DNA of 49,110 bases from Alphaproteobacteria bacterium. Lineage in GTDB: Bacteria > Pseudomonadota > Alphaproteobacteria > UBA828. The notes beneath the pieces were generated by a model. It was not told the origin of the DNA, did no database searches, and saw only the letters and a list, made by a program, of their open reading frames with translations. The stretch covers positions 1 through 49,110 of the forward strand of contig JAJEEP010000109.1 in assembly GCA_022820945.1 (NCBI GenBank). Reading direction: 5' to 3'. Positions 37,313 through 45,028 of this stretch are shown here, piece after piece. A program made the translations under genes and the position numbers. The first letter of the stretch is position 1, and each line of letters starts with the position of its first letter.

Positions 37313-38326
37313 TTAGAGGGTGGCCGACTCCGGCAGCTCGGCATCGACCGCGCGGAAGGGCGGCGAGCCGCTGGTCAGCCGCTTGGTGTCGCGCGGCGCG
37401 TGGCCGAAGTGCAGTCGGTACGACTTCGAGAAATGCGATGCCGAGACGAAGCCCGTGGCCAGCGCCACGTTGGTCACCGACATGCAGGTCTGCTGTAGCA
37501 GGGCACGCGCGCGGTTAAGCCGCATTTCGAGGTAGTAGCGGCTCGGCGTGCAGTTCAGGTACTTCAGGAACAACCGTTCGAGCTGGCGGGTCGAGAGGCC
37601 GATTTCCCGCGCGAGCTCGGTCTGGCTGAGCGGCGCCTCGATGTTCTCCGACATCACGTTGATGGTGGCGAGCAGCTTGGGCTGGCTCACCGCGAGGCGC
37701 AGCCGCAGCGCCATCCTCTGGTGGTCGTCCTCGCCCCTGATACGCTCGCACACTAGACCCTCCGAGACCGCGGCGGCCAGCTCGTAGCCGTGGTCGCGGT
37801 TGATGAAGCTGAGCATCATGTCGGAGGCTGCCATGCCGCCCGCGCAGGTGTAGCGGTTGCGGTCGATGACGAAGATGTCCTCGCTGACCTCCACGCTGGG
37901 AAAATCCTCGATGAAGCCCGGCAGGTTCTCCCAATGGATGGTGCAGCGGTAGCCGTCGAGAAGCCCGAGGCGCGCGAGCACGTGGCTGCCGGTGCAGAGC
38001 GCGCCGATGTTGGTGCCGCGCCGCTCGATCTGCCGCAGCCAGACTGCGAGGCGCGCGTCTTCGAACAGGTGGGTATCGATGCCGCCGCAGACGAAGACCG
38101 TGGACAGGCGCCCGGCCGCGTCCATGGATAGATCGGCGGCGACGCTTAGCCCGGCCGACGACGCCACGGGGCTGCCGTCCACGGAGACGGTGCGCCACTC
38201 GTAGAGAGTCTGGCCGCTGACGTAGTTGGCGAGCCGGAGCGACTCGATCGCGCTGGAGAGCGCACCGAGCGAGAACTTCGGGACCATCAGGAAGCCGAAT
38301 TGGCTCCCGGGGTCGTTGGCTCTCAT
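37313..38326 (-). CDS. GlxA/GbdR-type AraC-family transcriptional regulator
   Basis: 337 aa. Residues 8-185 are a DJ-1/PfpI-like (GATase1-type) sensor domain with FGFLMVPKFSLGALSSAIE, VFVCGGIDTHL and the nucleophile-elbow-like IGALCTGSHVLARLGLLDG. Residues 215-320 are the two-helix-turn-helix AraC domain, with LSQTELAREIGLSTRQLERLF and VALATGFVSASHFSKSYR. Proteins of this type include GbdR (glycine betaine/dimethylglycine), CdhR (carnitine) and ArgR (arginine). Its place directly upstream of the corrinoid operon makes it the likely activator, with a methylated amine or betaine as effector; the exact ligand is inferred. Confidence 0.93.
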   Translation of the reverse strand: MRANDPGSQFGFLMVPKFSLGALSSAIESLRLANYVSGQTLYEWRTVSVDGSPVASSAGLSVAADLSMDAAGRLSTVFVCGGIDTHLFEDARLAVWLRQIERRGTNIGALCTGSHVLARLGLLDGYRCTIHWENLPGFIEDFPSVEVSEDIFVIDRNRYTCAGGMAASDMMLSFINRDHGYELAAAVSEGLVCERIRGEDDHQRMALRLRLAVSQPKLLATINVMSENIEAPLSQTELAREIGLSTRQLERLFLKYLNCTPSRYYLEMRLNRARALLQQTCMSVTNVALATGFVSASHFSKSYRLHFGHAPRDTKRLTSGSPPFRAVDAELPESATL

Positions 38327-38591
38327 CGCATCGACGCCGGTCAGGCGCCTCCCCGGCCGATCTTGTCATGCACGCACGGCGCACTATTCCAATTACGACA
38401 TCACCCGGTGGATAGAGCAACAGGTTTCTGATGCCGGGGCGGAAACGGCCGGGTCGCCATTGCAGGCACCCTCGCCCATAATCCGCGCCGCCATGGCCCT
38501 ACCCCCGCACCGCCAACGCTCACCCGGCCGCTCTCGCGTGCGCAGACGGCTGCCCCGCACGATCGCCTGACATCGTGACCGCGAGTTCCTG

Positions 38592-39461
38592 ATGGAGAGC
38601 GCGGCCGCCTGGGGCGCGGGCTGCGCGCTCTCCTGGGGTATCTCGGATATCATCGCGCGTTTCGCCGGCCGCTCGGTGGGCGTGCTGGTTGCGACTTGCA
38701 CGATGATGATGGTGGGCGCCGCGCTGATTGCGGCGATCATGGCGGCGTCGGGCCAGCCCTTCGACTGGCGCCTCGACGGCATCCACTGGCTCGTCGGCAT
38801 CGGCGGCGGCACCGTGATCGGCTCGATCTTCTTCTACCACGCGATAACCCACGGTCCGGTGTCGCTCGCATCGCCGGTGGTGGCCTGCTACCCGGCCATC
38901 GCGGTGCCGATTTCGGTCGCCCTGGGCGCCCGTCCCGACCCGCTCCATTGGGGTGCGATGGTCGCCACCATGGGCGGTGTCTGGGTGGTTGCACGGGCGA
39001 CGCCTGCAAGCGACAGAACTGCGCCGGAATACGCGCCCGCCGTGATCCGGCGAACGATCCTGTTTTCCCTGATCGCCGCGGCGACCTTTGCCGCCTCGCT
39101 CACCGCCGCCGACCGGGCCATCGACATCTACGGCCCCTGGCAGACCGTGCTGATGGTCCGGCTCATCGGCTTCGTAGCGCTGACGGCGATCGTGCTCGCC
39201 CGTCGCGAGCGCGTGCGCCTGCCGGTGCGGGCCTGGCCGATCCTCGCAGCCTTCGGGTTCCTCGACACCCTCGGGCACCTGCTGCTCTACACCGGACTCG
39301 GTCTCCCCAACGGCGAGTATGCGATCGTGGCGAGCGTGGGCTACACGGTGGTGACGGTGGTGCTCGCGCGGATCTTCCTGCGCGAGCCGGTGTCTGCGCT
39401 GCAATGGGGCGGAGTCGCCATGGTGGTCGGCGGCGTCGGGGTCCTCGCCGCGTTCGGGTAG
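38592..39461 (+). CDS. EamA/DMT-family transporter
   Basis: 289 aa, about ten membrane segments in two EamA repeats. The first includes GAGCALSWGISDIIARFAGR and ITHGPVSLASPVVACYPAIAV, the second YTGLGLPNGEYAIVASVGYT and ARIFLREPVSALQWGGV. It diverges from the GlxA-type regulator across a 265-nt gap in which I see no clear promoter. The substrate is unknown. Proximity to the betaine module could mean export of a methylated amine or product, but nothing in the sequence shows it. Confidence 0.88.
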   Translation: MESAAAWGAGCALSWGISDIIARFAGRSVGVLVATCTMMMVGAALIAAIMAASGQPFDWRLDGIHWLVGIGGGTVIGSIFFYHAITHGPVSLASPVVACYPAIAVPISVALGARPDPLHWGAMVATMGGVWVVARATPASDRTAPEYAPAVIRRTILFSLIAAATFAASLTAADRAIDIYGPWQTVLMVRLIGFVALTAIVLARRERVRLPVRAWPILAAFGFLDTLGHLLLYTGLGLPNGEYAIVASVGYTVVTVVLARIFLREPVSALQWGGVAMVVGGVGVLAAFG

Positions 39462-39567
39462 AGCAAGCTCCAACTGGGCGAGATCGCAGCGGTCCGAACG
39501 AATTCCACCTCTCCCTGTCCCCCTCCCCCAAAGGCGGAGGGGGAACGCAGACAGCGCCGCCTACTCT

Positions 39568-39645
39568 CCCTCTCCGCCCCCGAGCCAAGCGAGCGGAGCG
39601 AGAGTGCCCGGCGACTGAGGGATACGAAAGGGTTGGCGGAGAGGG
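39568..39645. repeat. Intergenic inverted-repeat element
   Basis: Perfect 11-bp arms CCCTCTCCGCC (39568-39578) and GGCGGAGAGGG (39635-39645) enclose 56 nt. The enclosed part contains AGCCAAGCGAGCGGAGCGAG (39583-39602), identical to a segment at 48773-48792, and a CTGAGGGA motif also shared. This fits a short dispersed intergenic palindromic element. The whole gap 39462-39735 has no coding frame I would defend. Confidence 0.7.
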
Positions 39646-39694
39646 CCGGGGTGAGGTGGGGGGTGTCGGACCGCACTGCATGGGCAACAGGAGC

Positions 39695-39711
39695 CACCCG
39701 GCGACCGGGTG
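39695..39711. repeat. Short hairpin near the hydrolase 3' end
   Basis: CACCCGG and CCGGGTG flank CGA. It lies 25-41 nt beyond the alpha/beta hydrolase stop on the minus strand. It lacks a U-run, so it is not a standard intrinsic terminator. Confidence 0.4.
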
Positions 39712-39735
39712 CGAACCCCTCCGGTCGGCCTTGCT

Positions 39736-40542
39736 TCAGCCGGTTCGGATGTCCAGCAGCGCGTCGCGGAGGAAGGCGCGGAGCGGCGCGTTGACCGCCT
39801 GCGGCGCCTCGGCGAGCGCCATGTGCCTGAGGCCGGGCAGAATCGCGAGACGGGCGCCGGGGATCCGCCCGGCCATGGTCCGCGCCATGGCGGGCGTGTT
39901 GCCGGGGTCGTCCTCGCCGGTCATCACCAGCGTGGGACACGCGATCCGCTCCAGCCCCTGGACTAATTCGGCATCGCCTTCGGCCAGCACGCGGTAGATC
40001 CGCGGGTAGAGGGCGGGATCGTTGCCCGCGATCCACGCGCGGACGAGCGCGATGGTTTCCGGCGCCTCGGCACGGAAGGCCGGCGTGAACCAGCGCTCAA
40101 GGGCGGGCTTCACGTTCGCGGATGGCCCCTGCGCCTCGGTCTGACGGACGTGCAGGCGGACCACCTCGCGCTCCGCGGGGCTGCGGTCGTGCGGCGAGTT
40201 CAGGATCGCGAGGGCCGAGAGACGGTCGGCGTGATCCAGCGCGGCGCGGCGCGCGATCATGCCGCCGAGGGAGAAGCCGACCAGGGCCGCGCGCTCGATA
40301 TCGCAGCGATCCATAAGCCCGAGCAACTGGCGGGAGAACATGGCGAGACTGGGCGTGCCGGCTGGCGGCGGGCTCTCCCTGTGCCCCAGCAGATCGTAGG
40401 TTAGCACGCTGAAGTGTGGGGTGAGCGCCGGCAGCTGCCACTGCCACATCGCGCGGTTAAGCCCGAAGCCGTGGATCAGCACGACCGGGGGCCCGCTGCC
40501 GTGCCGCTCCCAGGCGGTCTCGCCCGCGTCGGGCGCGCTCAT
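39736..40542 (-). CDS. Alpha/beta hydrolase
   Basis: 268 aa, of the 3-oxoadipate enol-lactonase/PcaD-like type. VLIHGFGLNRAMWQWQLPAL gives the oxyanion region, VGFSLGGMIARRAAL holds the nucleophile Ser91, GEDDPGN the acid, and LPGLRHMALAEAP the catalytic His. No signal peptide. It starts 37 nt after the broken LLM gene on the same strand, so the two probably formed an operon. The substrate cannot be assigned; ester or lactone hydrolysis after an oxygenation step is plausible for that pairing. Confidence 0.9.
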   Translation of the reverse strand: MSAPDAGETAWERHGSGPPVVLIHGFGLNRAMWQWQLPALTPHFSVLTYDLLGHRESPPPAGTPSLAMFSRQLLGLMDRCDIERAALVGFSLGGMIARRAALDHADRLSALAILNSPHDRSPAEREVVRLHVRQTEAQGPSANVKPALERWFTPAFRAEAPETIALVRAWIAGNDPALYPRIYRVLAEGDAELVQGLERIACPTLVMTGEDDPGNTPAMARTMAGRIPGARLAILPGLRHMALAEAPQAVNAPLRAFLRDALLDIRTG

Positions 40543-40579
40543 CGGCGGCTGCCGGTGATCGCCGAGACCGCAGGCGTCC

Positions 40580-41583
40580 TCACGCGAAGGCCGGCATCAC
40601 CTCGTCGATGAACAGCCTGAGCGAGCGCTTCTGCTCCTTCATGCCGAGGCCGAGGCTCGCGTAGTAGGTGAACTGGTCGACGCCGAGCGCCTCGTAGGCC
40701 CGGAGCTTCTCGATTACCTGGTCGGGCGTGCCGAACATCAGATTGTCGTGGAGCATGCGCGGGTCGTATTCGCCCCGGTTCTCCAGCTCCGAGAGGGGAA
40801 TGGTGCGCGGGAAGCCGTTGGCGACGTCGCCCAGGTTCTTGAACAGGTTCTCGAACTGGCCGAACTGGCGAATCGCGGCCTTCACCGGGACCTCCCAGTC
40901 CTCCTTGCGGTCGTACACCACCGAGTGGCGCATGGTGGCGAAGATCGGCCGCCGCTTGCCGGGGTTGGCGGCGAGCGCGTCCTCCATGCGCCCCTTGTAG
41001 GCCTCGACCTCCGACATCGGGCGGGTGAGCGGCCAGGAGAGGATGTTGCACTCCTGCTTCACAGCGAAGTCGTAGGTGTCGGGCGAGCGCGCCGCGATCC
41101 AGATCGGCGGATGCGGCTTCTGCAGCGGCTTGGGCACCGAGGTCGCGGCCGGGAAAGACCAGAACTCGCCCTCGTGCGCGTAATCGCCCTGCCAGAGCGC
41201 CTTCACCACGGGCAGCATCTCGAACATGTACTGGAATGCGTCGTTGCGCTGCAGGCCGGGGTGCATGCGGTCGAACTCGCGCTGGTAAGCGCCGGAGCCG
41301 ATGCCGAACTCGAGCCGCCCGCCGCCTTGATCGGGTGCCAGTAGGCCGCGACCACCACCGCCGAGCCGAGCCGGATGCGGGACGTGTGGGCGGCCCACCA
41401 AGTGAGGATCTGGAACGGGTTGGGCGCGATGGTCATCTCCAGCGCGTGGTGCTCGGCGGCCCAGGCGATGGCGAAGCCGCCCTCGTCCGCCATCTGCACC
41501 ATCTCCAGCGTGTGGCGCTCGACATCGGTCATGTCGAGGTCGGGCGCGAGACGCTCCATGTTGATGGCAAGCTGGAATTTCAT
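40580..41583 (-). pseudogene. LLM-class flavin oxidoreductase, broken by internal deletion/frameshift
   Basis: The N-terminal part starts at the ATG at 41583 (MKFQLAINMERL) and runs in one frame through WAAEHHALEMTIAPNPFQIL to YWHPIK. The rest, from GRLEFGIGSGAYQREFDRM to the stop at 40580, is in another frame. The break is near 41318-41328. In the intact paralogue at 27239-28318 the same two landmarks are 13 codons apart; here only 5 nt separate them, so about 34 nt are missing, which also explains the frame change. The lost segment is part of the flavin-site helix. It is a real pseudogene or an assembly error in G+C-rich sequence. Confidence 0.85.
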
Positions 41584-41731
41584 GGCTCAAGGCCTCCCGA
41601 GAGGGTTGCGGGGCGTCGCGCTCCCGGATGGATAGCGGACCCGCGCAAATTATTCACCACTCTTCTGGTATGCCCTCTGCCCCGGGACACGGTGGAGGCA
41701 GACGCATCGACACTCCGCCGACCGCAGCCAT

Positions 41732-41746
41732 CGATAATAATAATGA
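41732..41746 (+). promoter_or_regulatory. Iron-box-like site 1
   Basis: CGATAATAATAATGA matches 11 of 14 defined positions of the Fur 7-1-7 consensus TGATAAT-N-ATTATCA. It lies in an A+T-rich island, striking in this genome, 72 nt before the ATG at 41818. A weak promoter, TTGCAT (41748) with TAGACT 16 nt on, lies just downstream. Confidence 0.4.
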
Positions 41747-41783
41747 GTTGCATTTGCTGAGTCGGAAGTTAGACTGCCCGAAA

Positions 41784-41798
41784 TGAGAGTTATTCGCA
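41784..41798 (+). promoter_or_regulatory. Iron-box-like site 2
   Basis: TGAGAGTTATTCGCA matches 12 of 14 defined positions of the variant Fur-box form TGAGAAT-N-ATTCTCA and is itself partly palindromic. It is 19 nt before the ATG at 41818 and would overlap the transcription start, suiting repression. Two such matches in one short leader make iron control plausible but unproven. Confidence 0.45.
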
Positions 41799-41817
41799 GG
41801 TCAGGGCGAGGACAGGG

Positions 41818-42429
41818 ATGAAGGGCGCGATGAACGACGGCGCGACGCAACGGGAGGCGCAGGCACCGGGACCGCGCCGCTCGGCCGCGCCGGGGATAAC
41901 GATTCCCCGGCTCACCTTCGCGGAACAGCTCGTGCTCTGGTCGGCGCGCAGGCTGGCCGCCGCCGGGCATGGCACAGCGGCGACCGAGACCGAGGCCTCG
42001 GCCTGCCGGCAAGACGTCCTGGCGCGCGTCGGCGGCGAGCTCAGCGTTGCGCTCTGCCCGACCGGAGGGCCTGCGGCCGGAACGGAAGCGGCGGCAGCGC
42101 TGGAGCGCACCCTCGACATCTTCGGCCGCGCAGGCGCGCGCAGCCTGCGCCTCAACCCCATGTGCTGCCGCTTCGTCAGCAACGACGAGCGGCTCTTCCT
42201 GTCGTTCCTCGCGAGCTGCCAGGAAGGCAACCACCGCCACGCCGCCGCCCTCCTCACCTGGTTCCTGCCGCCGGCAGGGGTGCGGATCGCCGCGGCCGAC
42301 GGTGCCGCGTTCGCACGGGCGCTGCGCGAGGCCGGATTCCAGCTGCCGCAGCGGCTCTTGCTCGCCGAGAGCGCGGGTTGCCCCGCGGGAACATCGCCTG
42401 AAGCGGCTGCGCCGCACACGCTGCATTAG
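41818..42429 (+). CDS. Conserved-looking protein of unknown function
   Basis: 203 aa; family not recognised. No signal peptide or membrane segment. The central part (about residues 28-175) looks folded, with TIPRLTFAEQLVLWSARRL, LNPMCCRFVSNDERLFLSFL, SCQEGNHRHAAALLTWFLPP and FARALREAGFQLPQRLLLAE. The Cys and His residues (MCC, CQEGNHRH) might bind a metal or haem. It is the first gene after the iron-box-like sites and 58 nt upstream of the DUF4856 gene, so a shared role with that secreted protein is likely. Confidence 0.72.
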   Translation: MKGAMNDGATQREAQAPGPRRSAAPGITIPRLTFAEQLVLWSARRLAAAGHGTAATETEASACRQDVLARVGGELSVALCPTGGPAAGTEAAAALERTLDIFGRAGARSLRLNPMCCRFVSNDERLFLSFLASCQEGNHRHAAALLTWFLPPAGVRIAAADGAAFARALREAGFQLPQRLLLAESAGCPAGTSPEAAAPHTLH

Positions 42430-42487
42430 CCCGCGCCGGAATCCCGCGCGCGGGTCACCCCAAGCTAGAGACAAGGGAGTCGACACC

Positions 42488-43912
42488 ATGAAGCGAACGA
42501 TTGCTGCAGGAACCGCCGTCTTCGCCCTCGCCGTGCTGCCCGCGGCAGCGCACGGGCAGGACGATGTCTACGCGGGCTTTCCGGTTACCCTGAAGGGTTA
42601 CGAGGGCTCGGCGACGACGTCGGTCTCCTACGGCGGCCAGATCGCCCGCCAGGTCCTGCACGATTCCCTGAAGAAGCTCGCTGGCAAGGGCACCGGCGCG
42701 CCGGACGACGCGCTGAAGGCCACGATGCTCTCCTACTTCGAGGGCAAGGACGAGGGCCGCGCGATCGTCGCGCCGGCCAGCAAGGATCCGTTCGTGGTGA
42801 GGCAGACCGGCGTCGACGAGCTCAGCAAGGGTACGAACCTCGCGGGCAAGACCTACAAGGGCGCCGTGCCGGGCATGCCCAACAACATGACCGGGCCGGA
42901 GCTCATCGCGTTCTGGATCGACAAGGCGTCGGCGGCGGAGAAGGGCTTCGACGCGGCGAACGGCTACGACTACCCACAGCTCATCTCCAAGTTCCTGCTC
43001 GGCGCGGTGTTCTACAACCAGGCGGTCGACAACTACCTGGACGAGAAGCTGCGCGCCGACACCAAGCCCAACGACCAGCCCTACAAGGAAGGCGCCGCCT
43101 ACACCGGCAAGGAGCATTCCTGGGACGAGGCATTCGGCTACTTCGGCACGCCCGCCCACACGCTGACGCTGACCCCGCAGGCGGTCTACGAAATCGCCAA
43201 GCAGGGCTCCAAGTCGGAGAAGCCGGAAGACGCGCTGGCCTATGCCGATCACGACCGGGACGGCGCGGTCGACCTCAAGAGCGAGATGACCTTCGGGCCG
43301 GCCTACTACGCCGCCGCTTTCGACAAGTCCGGCACCGATTACCTCCACACCATCACCCGCGCCTTCCTCGACGGGCGCAAGGTGATCGCGGAGGCGAACG
43401 GTGCTGCGCTCACCGACGAGCAGCGCGGCGCGCTCCAAGGCCATGCGGAGACGATCCGCACCAATTGGGAGCGGGTGCTGGCCGAGGCCGTCTTCAAGTA
43501 CGCGGGCTCGGTCTACAAGGATCTCGGCAAGCTGGAGGTCATCCTCGATTCCGGCGGCGACCCCGCCAAGGCGTTTCGCGCCTACGCCAAGCACTGGGGC
43601 GAGCTGAAGGGCTTCGCGCTCGCGCTCCAGACCGGCCGCGGCAACCTGGGCGAGACGGCGGTCAGGCTCAACCGGATCATCGGCTTCGGCCCGGTGCTGC
43701 TCAACCTGAGCCAGGTCACCGACATCGACAGCCAGGGCAACTACGTAAAGGACGAGTCCAAGCCGCTCGCGACCTACCGGTACGACATGCTGAAGCTGCA
43801 GGACCTCATGGTCTCCGCCTTCGGCGTCCAAGCCCGGCAGAACGATCAGCTCGCCGACATGGAATCGCTGCTGGAGAAGCTCGGCGACGGAGCCAGCGCC
43901 GAGAACGATTGA
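42488..43912 (+). CDS. Secreted DUF4856 family protein
   Basis: 474 aa. A signal peptide (AAGTAVFALAVLPAAAHG) cleaves before QDDV. The mature protein begins SVSYGGQIARQVLHDSLKKL and is mostly helical; HDRDGAVDLKSE resembles a calcium-binding loop. GKEHSWDEAFGYFG is a family signature that recalls the GxHxxE region of imelysin-type iron-regulated periplasmic proteins. Start at ATG 42488. Function unknown; an extracytoplasmic iron/metal-related role would fit the iron-box-like sites upstream of the gene pair, an inference. Confidence 0.85.
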   Translation: MKRTIAAGTAVFALAVLPAAAHGQDDVYAGFPVTLKGYEGSATTSVSYGGQIARQVLHDSLKKLAGKGTGAPDDALKATMLSYFEGKDEGRAIVAPASKDPFVVRQTGVDELSKGTNLAGKTYKGAVPGMPNNMTGPELIAFWIDKASAAEKGFDAANGYDYPQLISKFLLGAVFYNQAVDNYLDEKLRADTKPNDQPYKEGAAYTGKEHSWDEAFGYFGTPAHTLTLTPQAVYEIAKQGSKSEKPEDALAYADHDRDGAVDLKSEMTFGPAYYAAAFDKSGTDYLHTITRAFLDGRKVIAEANGAALTDEQRGALQGHAETIRTNWERVLAEAVFKYAGSVYKDLGKLEVILDSGGDPAKAFRAYAKHWGELKGFALALQTGRGNLGETAVRLNRIIGFGPVLLNLSQVTDIDSQGNYVKDESKPLATYRYDMLKLQDLMVSAFGVQARQNDQLADMESLLEKLGDGASAEND

Positions 43913-43951
43913 GCGGGCGTCGCGGGGAGATAGGAGGCAGGCGCGGGCGCG

Positions 43952-45028
43952 GTGGAGTCGGTCGTCCTCGACTATCTCGGCGGGCTGGTCGACGGCTTCG
44001 TCAATCCCAAGAAGCGCGTCTTCGTGGGCTACCTGGCTGCGGCTTTGGCCGTCGCCTGCGTCGTGACGCTCGGCGCGGCGGGGTGGAACCTTCGCGCGGG
44101 CGCCGCATCCGGCCGCCGCGTGATCTTCTCCCGCGCGATCTGGTGGTCGGCCTCGGCGCGGGCCGACTACAAGATGTTCGCGGTCAACCAGGCGCTGATG
44201 ATGGCGATCGCGCCCCGGCTGGTGGGCCGCATGGCGATCGCCACCGCGCTCTTCTCGGGCCTGCACACGCTGATCGGCGGACGGCCGGACGGCGCGCTCA
44301 TGCTCCCCGGCTGGCTCGTCGTCGCGAGCTTCACGCTCTGCCACTTCCTCTGCGACGACCTGTCGAAGTATCTGGTGCACCGCGCGCTGCACCGCTGGTC
44401 GGTGCTCTGGGCCTTTCACAAGGTGCACCACTCGGCGACGACGCTGACGCCGCTCACGGTCTATCGCACCCATCCGCTGGAGGCCGTGCTCTTCAGCCTG
44501 CGCGGCACCGCGGTGCAGGCGGTGGTGGTCGCCGTGTTCATCTTCTTCTTCGGCAGCGCGGTGGACCTCTTCACGGTGCTCGGCGCGAGCGTTTTCCTGT
44601 TCGCGTTCAACGCCGCAGGCTCCAACCTGCGCCACTCGCACGTGCGCATAAGCTACGGGCGGCGGCTGGAAAGGGTGCTGATGTCGCCGGCCCAGCATCA
44701 GATCCACCACTCCGTCGAAGAGCGGCACCACGACAAGAATTTCGGCACGGTGCTCTCGCTCTGGGACTGGCTCGGGGGCACCCTCAACCTCGCGGACAAG
44801 GGCGAAACCCTCCGTTACGGCCTCTCACTCGGCCCTTCGAGGGACACGAACGGCCTCGCCGCGCTCTATGTGAGGCCGGCGCTTGAGGCGGGCCGAGTTC
44901 TTCGAGACGCAGCCGCCGGCGCGCTTGCGAATCGCCTTGGTTCCAAACCACAATCGACCGGGGTTCGGCAGACTGCGAGCATGATCCATGCAGTGCGATT
45001 CGCGCGGCAGGCCATCGGAGGACGATAG
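43952..45028 (+). CDS. Sterol desaturase/fatty acid hydroxylase family membrane protein
   Basis: 358 aa. Integral membrane di-iron oxygenase of the FA_hydroxylase family: several hydrophobic segments and the three His clusters KYLVHRALHR (HX3H), AFHKVHHSA (HX2HH) and QHQIHHSVEE (HX2HH). Such enzymes hydroxylate or desaturate lipids, sterols or carotenoids; the substrate is not readable here. The start is a GTG with AGGAGG a little far away (14 nt). Its last 41 nt overlap the ATP-grasp gene in another frame, so the two are probably co-transcribed. Confidence 0.92.
   Translation: MESVVLDYLGGLVDGFVNPKKRVFVGYLAAALAVACVVTLGAAGWNLRAGAASGRRVIFSRAIWWSASARADYKMFAVNQALMMAIAPRLVGRMAIATALFSGLHTLIGGRPDGALMLPGWLVVASFTLCHFLCDDLSKYLVHRALHRWSVLWAFHKVHHSATTLTPLTVYRTHPLEAVLFSLRGTAVQAVVVAVFIFFFGSAVDLFTVLGASVFLFAFNAAGSNLRHSHVRISYGRRLERVLMSPAQHQIHHSVEERHHDKNFGTVLSLWDWLGGTLNLADKGETLRYGLSLGPSRDTNGLAALYVRPALEAGRVLRDAAAGALANRLGSKPQSTGVRQTASMIHAVRFARQAIGGR

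Noticed and set aside
39695..39711. Intrinsic terminator for the alpha/beta hydrolase
   Set aside because: A good stem but no T-run on either side, so it is only listed as a hairpin.
39462..39735. Insertion sequence remnant
   Set aside because: Arms are short and no transposase fragment or target duplication is visible; a small intergenic palindromic element fits better.
42455..44731. 758-codon minus-strand open frame opposite the DUF4856 and desaturase genes
   Set aside because: It shadows two supported genes on the plus strand, which have a signal peptide and three His boxes respectively; the antisense product shows nothing recognisable.
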